DNA of 64,000 nt, from NCBI RefSeq assembly GCF_900111455.1, contig NZ_FOIE01000001.1, positions 340,852-404,851 on the forward strand. The letters run 5' to 3'. This stretch comes from Geodermatophilus poikilotrophus (lineage in GTDB: Bacteria; Actinomycetota; Actinomycetes; Mycobacteriales; Geodermatophilaceae). Positions 1 to 7,632 of this stretch are shown here, one piece after another (positions within the stretch are counted from its first letter, which is position 1; every line of letters starts with the position of its first letter). The position numbers were made by a program, and so were the translations under genes. The notes under the pieces are model-generated. The model was not told where the DNA came from, searched no databases, and was given only the letters and a program-made list of their open reading frames with translations.

Positions 1-680
1 CGCGCCTGCTCCTCGGCGAGGGTGGCGCCCCACGCCGAGAACTCCTGCCCGACGGTCATCGGGACGGCGTCCTGCAGCTGGGTGCGGCCGACCTTGGGCA
101 CCGACCGGAACCGGTCGCCCTTCGCGGCGAACCCGGCGGAGAGCTCGTGCACGGCGCGGGCCAGGCCGGGGAGCGCGCGCAGGAGCGCGATCTTGACCGC
201 GGTCGGGTAGACGTCGTTGGTGCTCTGACCGGCGTTGACGTGGTCGTTCGGGTGGAGCTCGGCGTGGTCCCCCGGTGCGAGGCCGAGGATCTGCAGCGCC
301 CGGTTGGCGATGACCTCGTTGGCGTTCATGTTCGTCGAGGTGCCGGCGCCACCCTGCACGACGTCCACGACGAAGTGGTCGTCGAGCGATCCGTCCACCA
401 CCTCCCGCGCCGCCGCTTCGATCGCGGCGGAGCGGCGCTCGTCGAGCAGTCCCAGCTCGGCGTTCGCCCGCGCCGCGGCGAGCTTCACCGCGCCCAGGGC
501 GCCGACGAGCTCCCGGTGCCGGCGGATCGGCGTGCCGCTGATCGGGAAGTTCTCCAACGCCCGAGCGGTGTGCACGCCGTACAGCGCGGCAGCGGGCAGC
601 GCCCGCTCCCCCAGGAAGTCCCGCTCGAGCCGGGTGCCGGCCGGGTGCGCCCCGCTCGCTCCAGGAGTCTCGTCCGTCAT
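1..680 (-). CDS. aspA: aspartate ammonia-lyase (N-terminal part, runs off the window)
   Basis: Converts L-aspartate to fumarate and ammonia in the cytoplasm. The reverse strand encodes the N-terminal third of a class II fumarase/aspartase: LYGVHTARALENF near the start, then GAGTSTNMNANEV, VNAGQSTNDVYPT and GRTQLQDAVPMTVGQEF. GRTQLQDAVPM is the aspartase form; fumarases have GRTHLQDATP. The ATG at 680 overlaps the stop of the upstream amidohydrolase (ATGA), so the gene is the fifth member of a coupled run that begins at the flavin monooxygenase. The C-terminal half, including the SS loop with the catalytic serine, lies outside the window. The context suggests it disposes of an aspartate-type nitrogen product (inference). 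Confidence 0.9.
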   Translation of the reverse strand, partial: MTDETPGASGAHPAGTRLERDFLGERALPAAALYGVHTARALENFPISGTPIRRHRELVGALGAVKLAAARANAELGLLDERRSAAIEAAAREVVDGSLDDHFVVDVVQGGAGTSTNMNANEVIANRALQILGLAPGDHAELHPNDHVNAGQSTNDVYPTAVKIALLRALPGLARAVHELSAGFAAKGDRFRSVPKVGRTQLQDAVPMTVGQEFSAWGATLAEEQA

Positions 681-1807
681 GGTGTCGATCCCTCCGCGGC
701 GACGTCGAGCGCGGTCCACGCCAGTGCGGTCGCGGCGTCGATGAGGGCACGCTCGGCATCCCCGCCGACGCAGCGGGCGGCGAACTCCGGTTGGTGGTTG
801 AGCGCGGGGAGCGAGCCGATGCCGACGTAGGGGTGGATGGCCGGCACCACCTGGGACACGTTGCCCATGTCGGTGGAGGCGCGATTCATCCGCCGCGCCG
901 GCGAGTCCTGGTCGAAGCTGCGCCCCAGCGCCTCGGCGTTCCGGGTGTAGGCGCGCAGTGCCTGCTCGTCGGTGCGGAACTCGGCGTACGGCTTGCTCTC
1001 CGGGGTCACGTCGAGCGTGCAGCCGGTCGCCACGGCGCCCGCCTCGAAGCACCGCCAGACCTTGGCCTCGGTCTCGGCGAGCTGCGCGAGGCTCTCCGCG
1101 CGGACGTACCACCGGCCCTCGGTGCGGGCGGGGATGGCGTTGGGCGCCTCGCCTCCGTTGGTCATCACCCCGTGGACGCGCACCGAGGAGGGCAGCTGCT
1201 GGCGCAGCAGCCCGACCGCCACCTGGGCGATCGTGAAGGCATCGGCTGCGTTCACGCCCTGCTCGGGGTAGGCGGCGGCATGGGCGCCCCTGCCCGTGTA
1301 GGCGATGTGGGAGTGAGAGACGGCGAAGGGCTCTGCCTCGGCCACGTCGACGGGCGCCGGGTGGGCCATCATGGCGAGGTCGAGCCCGGCGAACGCGCCA
1401 CGCTCCAGGAGCTCGATCTTCCCTCCGCCGCCCTCCTCCGCCGGCGTGCCGTAGACCTCGATGGTCAGTCCTGCGTCGTCGGCGAGCGGCGCGAGCGCAC
1501 GTGCGGCACCGACGGTGATCGCCGCTATGAGGTTGTGCCCGCAGGCGTGCCCCAAGCCGGGGAGGGCGTCGTACTCCGCGCACAGGCCGAGCCGGAAGGG
1601 TCCGCTGCCACGGGTCGCGAGGAAAGCCGTCTCGAGTCCGAGGTAGGCCGGGGTGACGGTGAACCCGGCCTCGTCGAGCGACTCGGCCACCCAGCCGGCG
1701 GAGCGGTGCTCCTCCCAGGCCGTCTCCGGGTGCGCGTGCAGTTGCTCGGACAGCCGGATCAGCCGCCGCGCGTCCGAGCCGACCTGCTCCGCGGCCCTGT
1801 CGCTCAT
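677..1807 (-). CDS. M20D-family amidohydrolase (aminoacylase / AbgB-like)
   Basis: A 376-residue zinc-type peptidase/amidohydrolase that should cleave an N-acyl or aminobenzoyl-type amide bond. Metal-site motifs are visible: LCAEYDALPGLGHACGHN, then GTPAEEGGGGKIELLE, and a dimerisation-domain stretch YTGRGAHAAAYPEQGVNA. Near the end SLPALNHQPEF carries the last metal-site histidine. This is the pattern of p-aminobenzoyl-glutamate hydrolase and indole-acetyl-amino-acid hydrolases. The ATG at 1807 was chosen because it follows GCAGGGG and sits 14 bases after the DUF1028 stop. A GTG four codons upstream is possible. The stop overlaps the aspartase start, so both are translated together. The true substrate is not visible from sequence. 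Confidence 0.88.
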   Translation of the reverse strand: MSDRAAEQVGSDARRLIRLSEQLHAHPETAWEEHRSAGWVAESLDEAGFTVTPAYLGLETAFLATRGSGPFRLGLCAEYDALPGLGHACGHNLIAAITVGAARALAPLADDAGLTIEVYGTPAEEGGGGKIELLERGAFAGLDLAMMAHPAPVDVAEAEPFAVSHSHIAYTGRGAHAAAYPEQGVNAADAFTIAQVAVGLLRQQLPSSVRVHGVMTNGGEAPNAIPARTEGRWYVRAESLAQLAETEAKVWRCFEAGAVATGCTLDVTPESKPYAEFRTDEQALRAYTRNAEALGRSFDQDSPARRMNRASTDMGNVSQVVPAIHPYVGIGSLPALNHQPEFAARCVGGDAERALIDAATALAWTALDVAAEGSTP

Positions 1808-1821
1808 CCCCTGCGCCACCG

Positions 1822-2490
1822 CTACTCGTTCCCGGGGACGCCGTAGGACGGCGCGGCGGTCGGGTCGAGACCCCGGGTCACGTAGTCGTCGCGCTGCGGG
1901 AGCCACAGGTCGAGCAGGCCGCGGAGCTGCTCGACGGGCTCCTCGCTCCAGTCGACCCGCAGGTCGGTCTCGCGCCAGGCGACCTCCCGCACCACGGCGA
2001 GGCCTGCGGAGTGCAGCGGCCCGGCCTCTCCCCCGGCTCGGAGGCCGGCCGCGAGCGCGGCGACGAGGCGCACCTCCAGGTCACCCGGGGCGGCCTCGAA
2101 GGCCTCGACCACCGCGTCGACGACCTCGGTACCGGCGAGCATGTTGCCGGCGGCGACGACGCCGGAGCCGATGCGGTGGTGGTGCACCCCGAGGGCCTCG
2201 GCGCCGGTGAACGCCGCTCCTCCCCCGTCCAGACGGAGCGCCGTGAGCTGCCGGTACTCGGTCAGGTCGTGCGCCTCCACCACCCGGTCCAGCGCCTCGG
2301 GTGCGCTCAGGCCGGTGCTCAGTGCGTCGAGGACCTCCCTGCCGAGCCGGGGATCGGTGACGTTCTGCGACGCGGCTCCACCCACCCCGGCGCGCAGGTG
2401 GATGCAGCGTGCCGCCACGGCGGGACTCGACGAGGTGACGGCCATGCCGACGGCACCCCTGCCGTCGGTGCCCAGGACGGAGAAGGTCAC
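1822..2490 (-). CDS. DUF1028 protein (Ntn-hydrolase-like)
   Basis: A 222-residue DUF1028 family member. Such proteins typically begin with (M)TFS and show an N-terminal-nucleophile fold. Here the start is GTG-Thr-Phe-Ser, followed by GAVGMAVTSSSPAVAARC and the RAGVGGAASQNVTDPRLG segment. The GTG at 2490 overlaps the stop of the upstream RidA gene (GTGA) and fits the family's N-terminus; a longer reading frame upstream is RidA antisense noise. DUF1028 genes often accompany RidA and M20 hydrolases in amine and pyrimidine-like catabolic clusters, matching this context. Its biochemical activity is not established for the family as far as I know. Confidence 0.87.
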   Translation of the reverse strand: MTFSVLGTDGRGAVGMAVTSSSPAVAARCIHLRAGVGGAASQNVTDPRLGREVLDALSTGLSAPEALDRVVEAHDLTEYRQLTALRLDGGGAAFTGAEALGVHHHRIGSGVVAAGNMLAGTEVVDAVVEAFEAAPGDLEVRLVAALAAGLRAGGEAGPLHSAGLAVVREVAWRETDLRVDWSEEPVEQLRGLLDLWLPQRDDYVTRGLDPTAAPSYGVPGNE

Positions 2491-2927
2491 CGTGCGCCGT
2501 CCGGGATGACGGCGATCGCATCCACCTCGACCAGCCACTCGGGGCGGGCGAGCGCGGAGACCACGAGCCCGGTGGAGACGGGGTGCACGCCCCGGGTCCA
2601 CCGTCCGATCGTGCGGTAGACGCTCTCGCGGTACCGCGGGTCGACCAGGTAGATCGTCAGCTTGACCAGGTGCTCCATCCGGGCGCCGGCCTCGCGGAGG
2701 AGCATGTCGATGTTCGCCATGGCGCGCTCCGTCTGGGCCTCGACGTCCCCGACGCCGACCGACTCGCTGGTGGCGAGGTCCTGACCGATCTGACCGCGGA
2801 CGTAGACCGTGTTCCCGGCGACGACGGCCTGGCAGAGGTCGTTGTCCAGCGCCTGCTCGGGATAGGTGTCACGGGTGTTGAAGGGGCGGATGCGGGTGTG
2901 GCCACCCGCCACGATGGGCGCGTTCAT
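2487..2927 (-). CDS. ridA: RidA family enamine/imine deaminase
   Basis: A 146-residue RidA (YjgF/YER057c/UK114) protein, slightly longer than the usual ~130 residues. RidA proteins hydrolyse reactive enamine/imine intermediates to keto acids and ammonia. Recognisable segments are QAVVAGNTVYVRGQIGQD, the QTERAMANIDMLLREAGA helix, HLVKLTIYLVDPRYRESVYR and LVVSALARPEWLVEVDAIAV. The catalytic arginine of classical RidA lies in a xxRxxV context near residue 105-125; here only R105/R110/R112 occur, so it may belong to an Rid subfamily lacking canonical deaminase activity. The ATG overlaps the monooxygenase stop (ATGA), and the stop overlaps the DUF1028 start, giving tight coupling within an amine-oxidising cluster. 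Confidence 0.9.
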   Translation of the reverse strand: MNAPIVAGGHTRIRPFNTRDTYPEQALDNDLCQAVVAGNTVYVRGQIGQDLATSESVGVGDVEAQTERAMANIDMLLREAGARMEHLVKLTIYLVDPRYRESVYRTIGRWTRGVHPVSTGLVVSALARPEWLVEVDAIAVIPDGAR

Positions 2928-4234
2928 CGGCCTGCTCCGAGGATCTCGAAGGCGGCGTCCCCGGCCGGCACCCCGGACGAGCCGTCCCGGGTGTGAGCCG
3001 CGTGGGCGAGGTAGCCGCGCTGGGTCTGGATGTGGTCGGCCAGGTACTTCGCGTCGTGCCACACGCCCCAGATGAAGCTGGAGCCACGCCGCGAGAGCCA
3101 CGGCAGCCCGAGGAAGTAGATGCCCGGCTCGGTCGAGACACCACGCCGGTGCTGCGGTCGGCCGCGCTCGTCGAGCGCGCCCACCTGCAGCCAGCCGTAG
3201 TCCGCGGCGTACCCGGTCGCCCAGATGATGGACGTCACCCCGGCCGCGGCGAGGTCGAGCTCGAGGAGCGGATCGGTGACGCACGCCGGGTCGGGGCCGA
3301 GGACGTGCGCCGAGCGCTCCTCGGGCAGGTCCAGACCGTTGCGCTCGACGTAGGCGTCGGCCTCGTCGAGCAGCGCCAGGTAGCTGGCATCGCCCGCGGC
3401 GATGTGCGCACCGAGGTCGGGCCGGAACCTCAGCACCCCCGCGTCGAACGAGGCCGTCATGCCGACGAGGTGGATGCCACCGGCAGCCAGTGCCCGGAAG
3501 TCGACGGTCCGGCCACCGCGCGCACCGCTGACCGCAATGGTGACGTGCTCCGCGCCCTGGGCCGGCGTGTCGGCGTCCCACTTGCCGAGGACACCGAGCC
3601 ACCAGCAGAAGTCGCGGCCCCGGTAGCTGCGGGGTGGCCGCTCGTGCGGTCCGACGGAGAGGAAGACGCGCCGGCCCGACCGGTTGAGCTCGTCGGCGAT
3701 CTGCACCCCGGACGACCCGGCCCCGACGACCAGGACGCCACCCTCGGGCAGCTGCTCCGGGTTGCGGTAGGAGTTCGAGTGCAGCTGCAGCGGCACGGCG
3801 CCCTCCGGCACGATCGGAGGGACGACGGGCCGCTGGAACGGCCCCGTGGCCGCGACGACGAAATGGGCCTCGAGCGCGCCGTCCGACGTCTCGACGCGGA
3901 AACCGGGCCGACCGACGTTCCTGGTCACCGACGTCACCTCGACGCCGCACCGGATGGGCGCGCCGAACTTCTCCGCATAGGTGACGAAGTAGTCCGCGAC
4001 CTGCTCCTTCGGCGCGAAGGCATCGGCGTCGACGTCGGCGAACTCCATGCCCGGGAAGCGGTCGTGCCAGGCCGGCCCGTTGGCCACCAGGGAGTCCCAC
4101 CGCCCGGAGCGCCACTTCTCCGCGACACGGCCCTTCTCCAGGACCACGTGGGGCACCCCGGCTGCGGTCAGGTGCTCGCTCATGGCCACGCCGGCCTGTC
4201 CGCCGCCGACCACGACGACCTCGCACTCTTCCAT
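2924..4234 (-). CDS. flavin-dependent monooxygenase (CzcO/FMO-like)
   Basis: A 436-residue FAD/NADPH oxidoreductase predicted to oxygenate a nitrogen- or carbon-containing small molecule. The N-terminus has the FAD dinucleotide fold VVVVGGGQAGVAMSE, and about residue 170 the NADPH fold VLVVGAGSSGVQIADEL; the ATG motif IIWATGYAADYGWL is near residue 325. The ATG at 4234 has GAGGGG about ten bases upstream; a GTG two codons earlier is an alternative. It is the first gene of the coupled run FMO-RidA-DUF1028-M20-aspartase, and lies 120 bases after the TetR stop on the same strand. The substrate may be an amine or heterocycle degraded with the amine oxidase (inference). Confidence 0.88.
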   Translation of the reverse strand: MEECEVVVVGGGQAGVAMSEHLTAAGVPHVVLEKGRVAEKWRSGRWDSLVANGPAWHDRFPGMEFADVDADAFAPKEQVADYFVTYAEKFGAPIRCGVEVTSVTRNVGRPGFRVETSDGALEAHFVVAATGPFQRPVVPPIVPEGAVPLQLHSNSYRNPEQLPEGGVLVVGAGSSGVQIADELNRSGRRVFLSVGPHERPPRSYRGRDFCWWLGVLGKWDADTPAQGAEHVTIAVSGARGGRTVDFRALAAGGIHLVGMTASFDAGVLRFRPDLGAHIAAGDASYLALLDEADAYVERNGLDLPEERSAHVLGPDPACVTDPLLELDLAAAGVTSIIWATGYAADYGWLQVGALDERGRPQHRRGVSTEPGIYFLGLPWLSRRGSSFIWGVWHDAKYLADHIQTQRGYLAHAAHTRDGSSGVPAGDAAFEILGAGR

Positions 4235-4324
4235 CGACACGACACCCCTCCACATCGCGCCACGGCACGGACGTGCGCGTGGCTGCTGCCGAGGGCCACT
4301 CTCGGGTCGCGGCGGACTCCTGTC

Positions 4325-4336
4325 CAACAGATGTTG
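4325..4336. promoter_or_regulatory. short inverted repeat upstream of the monooxygenase operon
   Basis: CAACA-GA-TGTTG lies about 90 bases before the monooxygenase start, in the 120-base gap between it and the TetR gene. It could be an operator or promoter element for the catabolic operon. It does not match the larger palindrome at 5054, so a different protein may bind it, or it may be chance. Confidence 0.3.
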
Positions 4337-4354
4337 TTGTTCCGCAGGATCGCA

Positions 4355-5002
4355 TTATCCGATGCTGCACCCCGGGTCGAGGAGCACCGTCCCCGTCATC
4401 GTGCCGAGACAGCTGAGCAGCAGCGTGGCCGCGCGCCGGCGGTCGATCGAGCGGTTGCGGGCGACGATGTGGAGTCCGTAGGCGTCCTCCAGGACGACCG
4501 CGGTCGCCGCCACGTCCTCCGCAGGTGCGGACAGGACGAACTCTCCCTCCTGCTCGCCGCGGCGGAGGACGGACGCGTAGAGCGCCACCTCGCGGTCGAA
4601 GAGGTCGGTCATCAGCCCGGCGTGCGTCTCGTCCCGAGCGGCGTGCAGGTGCAGTTCGTACAGGCAGTGGCAGATCTCGTCGTCCGCTCCGACGGGGAGC
4701 CCGCCGGCGACCAGGGCACGGAGGCGGGCGGCGCCGTCGGCCAGGCCCTCGATGGTGCGCAACCGGCCCCAGTAGAAGCGGTCGACCGAGTCCTGGTGGA
4801 CGTCCACGAGCAGCCGGTCGAGCTCTGGGAAGTAGTAGGAGACCAGGCCGGCCGAGATCCCTGCCTGCGCGGCGACGTCCTTGACCCGGAGGCCACGAAC
4901 TCCTCGCGCCACGATCGCCCGGCGCGCGGCGGCGATGATGTTGCGCCGCCGAGCCGTCTGCTCCCTGGGGCGGGCCACATCAGCCGCCGAGATGAGGGGC
5001 AT
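4355..5002 (-). CDS. TetR family transcriptional regulator
   Basis: A 215-residue one-domain-HTH repressor. The DNA-binding segment is at residues 17-62, RRRNIIAAARRAIVARGVRG then VKDVAAQAGISAGLVSYYFP, the standard TetR helix-turn-helix ending in YYF. The remaining helical part, with HLHAARDETHAGLMTDL, should form the ligand-binding dimer domain. It faces the copper amine oxidase, and a perfect 8-8-8 palindrome lies between, so local repression of the amine-catabolic genes is likely. The ATG at 5002 was chosen; a GTG six codons upstream is also in frame. The gene precedes the monooxygenase operon on the same strand and could be co-transcribed with it. Confidence 0.9.
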   Translation of the reverse strand: MPLISAADVARPREQTARRRNIIAAARRAIVARGVRGLRVKDVAAQAGISAGLVSYYFPELDRLLVDVHQDSVDRFYWGRLRTIEGLADGAARLRALVAGGLPVGADDEICHCLYELHLHAARDETHAGLMTDLFDREVALYASVLRRGEQEGEFVLSAPAEDVAATAVVLEDAYGLHIVARNRSIDRRRAATLLLSCLGTMTGTVLLDPGCSIG

Positions 5003-5053
5003 CGGGAATCGGCATGGCACTCCTGCTAGGAGGGGGCTGGCATCCGGCGGGGA

Positions 5054-5077
5054 TTCTTTGCAGAGTGTCGCAAAGAA
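5054..5077. promoter_or_regulatory. TetR operator candidate
   Basis: Perfect inverted repeat TTCTTTGC-N8-GCAAAGAA in the 105-base gap between the divergent TetR and amine oxidase starts. It is AT-rich compared with its surroundings and centred about 40 bases before the amine oxidase GTG, where a repressor would cover the promoter. Arm length and spacing suit a TetR dimer. Confidence 0.7.
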
Positions 5078-5107
5078 CTCGCTCGCCCGGCGCACCGAGG
5101 AGCAACC

Positions 5108-7066
5108 GTGCAGACAGCAGCAGCCGCCCACCCGCTCGACCGGCTCTCCGCGGCCGAGATCGAGCACAACCGCAAGCTGCTGGAGCAGGCGGGGCTGGTC
5201 GGCAGCACGACCCGGTTCCCCCTCGTCCTCCTCGACGAGCCGGCCAAGGCGACGGTTCTCTCGTGGTCTCCCGGTGACCCGGTCGAGCGGCGGGTCCGCA
5301 CCACCCTGCTCGACCGGTCCTCCGGCGAGGTGACCGAGGCCGTCACCTCCCTGACCGACGGCGCCGTGGTCGGCCGCAGGACCGTGGACGTCCGTACCGA
5401 GGGCCAACCGCCGATCATGGCGGAGGAGTTCGCACTCGTCGAGGAGATCCTCTGGGCCGACGAGGGCTGGTGCGCCGCGATGGCGGCCCGTGGGCTGGAC
5501 GACCCCCGCAGGATCCGGGTCTCGGCACTGAGCGCCGGCGCCTTCGACATCGCCGGCGAGGAGGGACGCCGCCTCGTGCGCTGCCTGTCCTTCCTCCAGC
5601 TCGACGACTCGGACAACATCTGGGCGCACCCCATCGACGGCGTGGTGGCCTACGTCGACCTGATCACCGCCGAGGTCGTCGAGCTCATCGATGACGGTGT
5701 CTTCCCGTTGAACCGCGAGCGCGCCGACTTCCAGCCGAGTCCGGTCACGCAGCGGGAGAGCCAGCGGCCCATCGAGATCACCCAGCCGGACGGTCCGAGC
5801 TTCACGGTCGACGGGGACGTCGTCACGTGGGAGAAGTGGCGGTTCCGCATCGGGTTCGACCAGGTGGAGGGACTGACGCTGCACCAGATCGGGTTCGAGG
5901 ACGGGGAGCGCCTGCGACCGGTGATCTACCGCGCGTCCGTCGCGGAGATGGTCGTGCCCTACGGCGACCCGTCCCCCGTCCGGTTCTGGCAGAACTACTT
6001 CGACGCCGGTGAGTACTCGCTCGGCAAGGAGGCGAACTCCCTCACGCTGGGCTGCGACTGCCTGGGCGAGATCCGGTACTTCGCCGCAGTGATCGCCGAC
6101 GACGACGGACGACCCCGCTCCCTCGCCAACGCGATCTGCATGCACGAGGAGGACCACGGCGTCCTCTGGAAGCACACCGACAGCTACAACGGCACGAGTT
6201 CGGTGCGCCGGCAGCGCCGGCTGGTCATCTCCTTCTTCATCACCGTGGGCAACTACGACTACGGCTTCTACTGGTACCTCTACCTCGACGGAACCATCGA
6301 GCTGGAGTGCAAGGCGACCGGCGTCGTCTTCGCCTCTGCCTACCCCGGCCCGCGGCCCGACGGCTCGGAGTACCCGTGGGCCTCGGAGATCGCCCCCGGC
6401 GTGGGAGCCCCGTACCACCAGCACCTGTTCTCCGCCCGGCTGGACATGATGGTCGACGGTCCCCTCAACGCCGTCGACGAGGTGGAGGCCCGCCGGGTGC
6501 CGGTGGGACCGGACAACCCCTACGGCAACGGCTTCACCCGGTCGGTCACGCGGCTGCGGCGCGAGTCGGAGGCCGCGCGGCTGGCCGACGGCTCGGTCGG
6601 GCGCGCCTGGCACGTGGTCAACGGCGGAGCGACCAACCAGCTCGGTCAGCCGACCGCCTACGCCCTCCTCCCCGAAGGCCAGCCGACCCTCCTCGCCGAC
6701 CCGAGCTCGTCCATCGCCCGGCGGGCCGCCTTCACGACCCGGCACCTCTGGGTCACGGCGTACGACGAGGCCGAGCGGTATCCCTCCGGCCAGTACGTCA
6801 ACCAGAACCCCGGCAACACCGGTATCGACACCTGGGTGCGCGCCGACCGGGACATCGACGGTGCCGACGTGGTCCTGTGGCACACCTTCGGGCTCACGCA
6901 CTTCCCGCGGCCGGAGGACTGGCCGATCATGCCCGTCGACCACGCCGGTTTCGTCCTCAAGCCGGTCGGCTTCTTCGACCGGAACCCCGCTCTGGACGCG
7001 CCTGAGCCGGCATCCCGCCACTGCAGCTCCGGCGAGGTGGGTGACGGCCGTCCGGCCTGCCACTGA
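5108..7066 (+). CDS. copper/topaquinone primary amine oxidase
   Basis: A 652-residue quinoprotein that oxidatively deaminates primary amines (tyramine, phenethylamine, histamine class) to aldehyde, ammonia and hydrogen peroxide. All active-site residues are visible: Tyr383 in the NYDY motif, which is processed to topaquinone; the catalytic base Asp299 in YFDAGEYSLG; and copper ligands His437 and His439 in HQH plus His598. Spacing and numbering are almost identical to the Arthrobacter globiformis enzyme. No signal peptide is seen. GTG start with GGAG upstream. Cys- and His-containing tail (CSSGEVGDGRPACH) follows the catalytic domain. The gene diverges from TetR with an operator between, so it is probably induced by an amine. 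Confidence 0.96.
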   Translation: MQTAAAAHPLDRLSAAEIEHNRKLLEQAGLVGSTTRFPLVLLDEPAKATVLSWSPGDPVERRVRTTLLDRSSGEVTEAVTSLTDGAVVGRRTVDVRTEGQPPIMAEEFALVEEILWADEGWCAAMAARGLDDPRRIRVSALSAGAFDIAGEEGRRLVRCLSFLQLDDSDNIWAHPIDGVVAYVDLITAEVVELIDDGVFPLNRERADFQPSPVTQRESQRPIEITQPDGPSFTVDGDVVTWEKWRFRIGFDQVEGLTLHQIGFEDGERLRPVIYRASVAEMVVPYGDPSPVRFWQNYFDAGEYSLGKEANSLTLGCDCLGEIRYFAAVIADDDGRPRSLANAICMHEEDHGVLWKHTDSYNGTSSVRRQRRLVISFFITVGNYDYGFYWYLYLDGTIELECKATGVVFASAYPGPRPDGSEYPWASEIAPGVGAPYHQHLFSARLDMMVDGPLNAVDEVEARRVPVGPDNPYGNGFTRSVTRLRRESEAARLADGSVGRAWHVVNGGATNQLGQPTAYALLPEGQPTLLADPSSSIARRAAFTTRHLWVTAYDEAERYPSGQYVNQNPGNTGIDTWVRADRDIDGADVVLWHTFGLTHFPRPEDWPIMPVDHAGFVLKPVGFFDRNPALDAPEPASRHCSSGEVGDGRPACH

Positions 7067-7632
7067 CACCTCGACGGACGTGGCCCATCGCGACCGCGCC
7101 CTACCGACAGGCATCGTCGACCCACCGCTCGGGCACCCGTCAGGGGCCTCCAGGCTGCGGGCCGGACCTGCCTGCGCGGACCCGGTGCGATGAGTGGCCG
7201 GCACGCACCGGCAGCGACAGCGGCCGCTGCGCGGGCGGCTGGTGGCCCTCGAGTCAGGGCTCGAAGCCAACTCCGGGTCACCGCGGCAGAGGCAGCCGGG
7301 TGCGTGTGCAGCGAGTCGCCCCTCGGACACAGCCCCGCCCCACGGTCCTCGAGATCAGGACGCCGGGGCGTACCCGTGTCCGGGCCTCTCAGGTCCTCGT
7401 GATGCCGGCGGTTCGCCACCTGGTCGACGAGGTGCGAGCCGCCGACGGGACCGCCAGGACGATCGTCATGCGCGGCTGACCACCGCGCTCCCCCTCCCGG
7501 GACCCAGCGGTGAGCGGCTTCCACGGCGCGGTGCCCACGTCCCCCTCGGGCACCCGGACCGGAGCCCTCGCGGGTCGGGCGACCGTGGGGGCTCCGGCGC
7601 TGCTCGACCCGTCCCTGCTCGGTGCCCGTCGG
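7067..7632. other. gene-free convergent gap
   Basis: 566 bases between the ends of the amine oxidase and the helicase. No reading frame with a credible start or composition was seen. It holds one full dispersed repeat (7291-7370) and a weak partial copy near 7527-7556 with CCCCCTCGGGCAC. Confidence 0.6.
7291..7370 (+). repeat. dispersed intergenic repeat, copy A
   Basis: Core 7291-7330 matches the family consensus, GCAGCCGCGTGCGCATGTGG followed by CGWGTCGCCCCTCGGACACC. The 3' extension up to CCGGGGCG at about 7370 resembles copies C and E. It lies between two convergent genes. Confidence 0.65.

Noticed and set aside
2993..5029. Long plus-strand reading frame through the monooxygenase and TetR genes
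   Set aside because: Antisense shadow of high-GC coding DNA; amino-acid composition is Arg/Val/Gly-rich with no family motif, whereas the minus-strand frames have full catalytic motifs.
5003..7330. Minus-strand N-terminal extension of the TetR frame over the amine oxidase gene
   Set aside because: The regulator begins at its helix-turn-helix; the extension is antisense to a complete amine oxidase.
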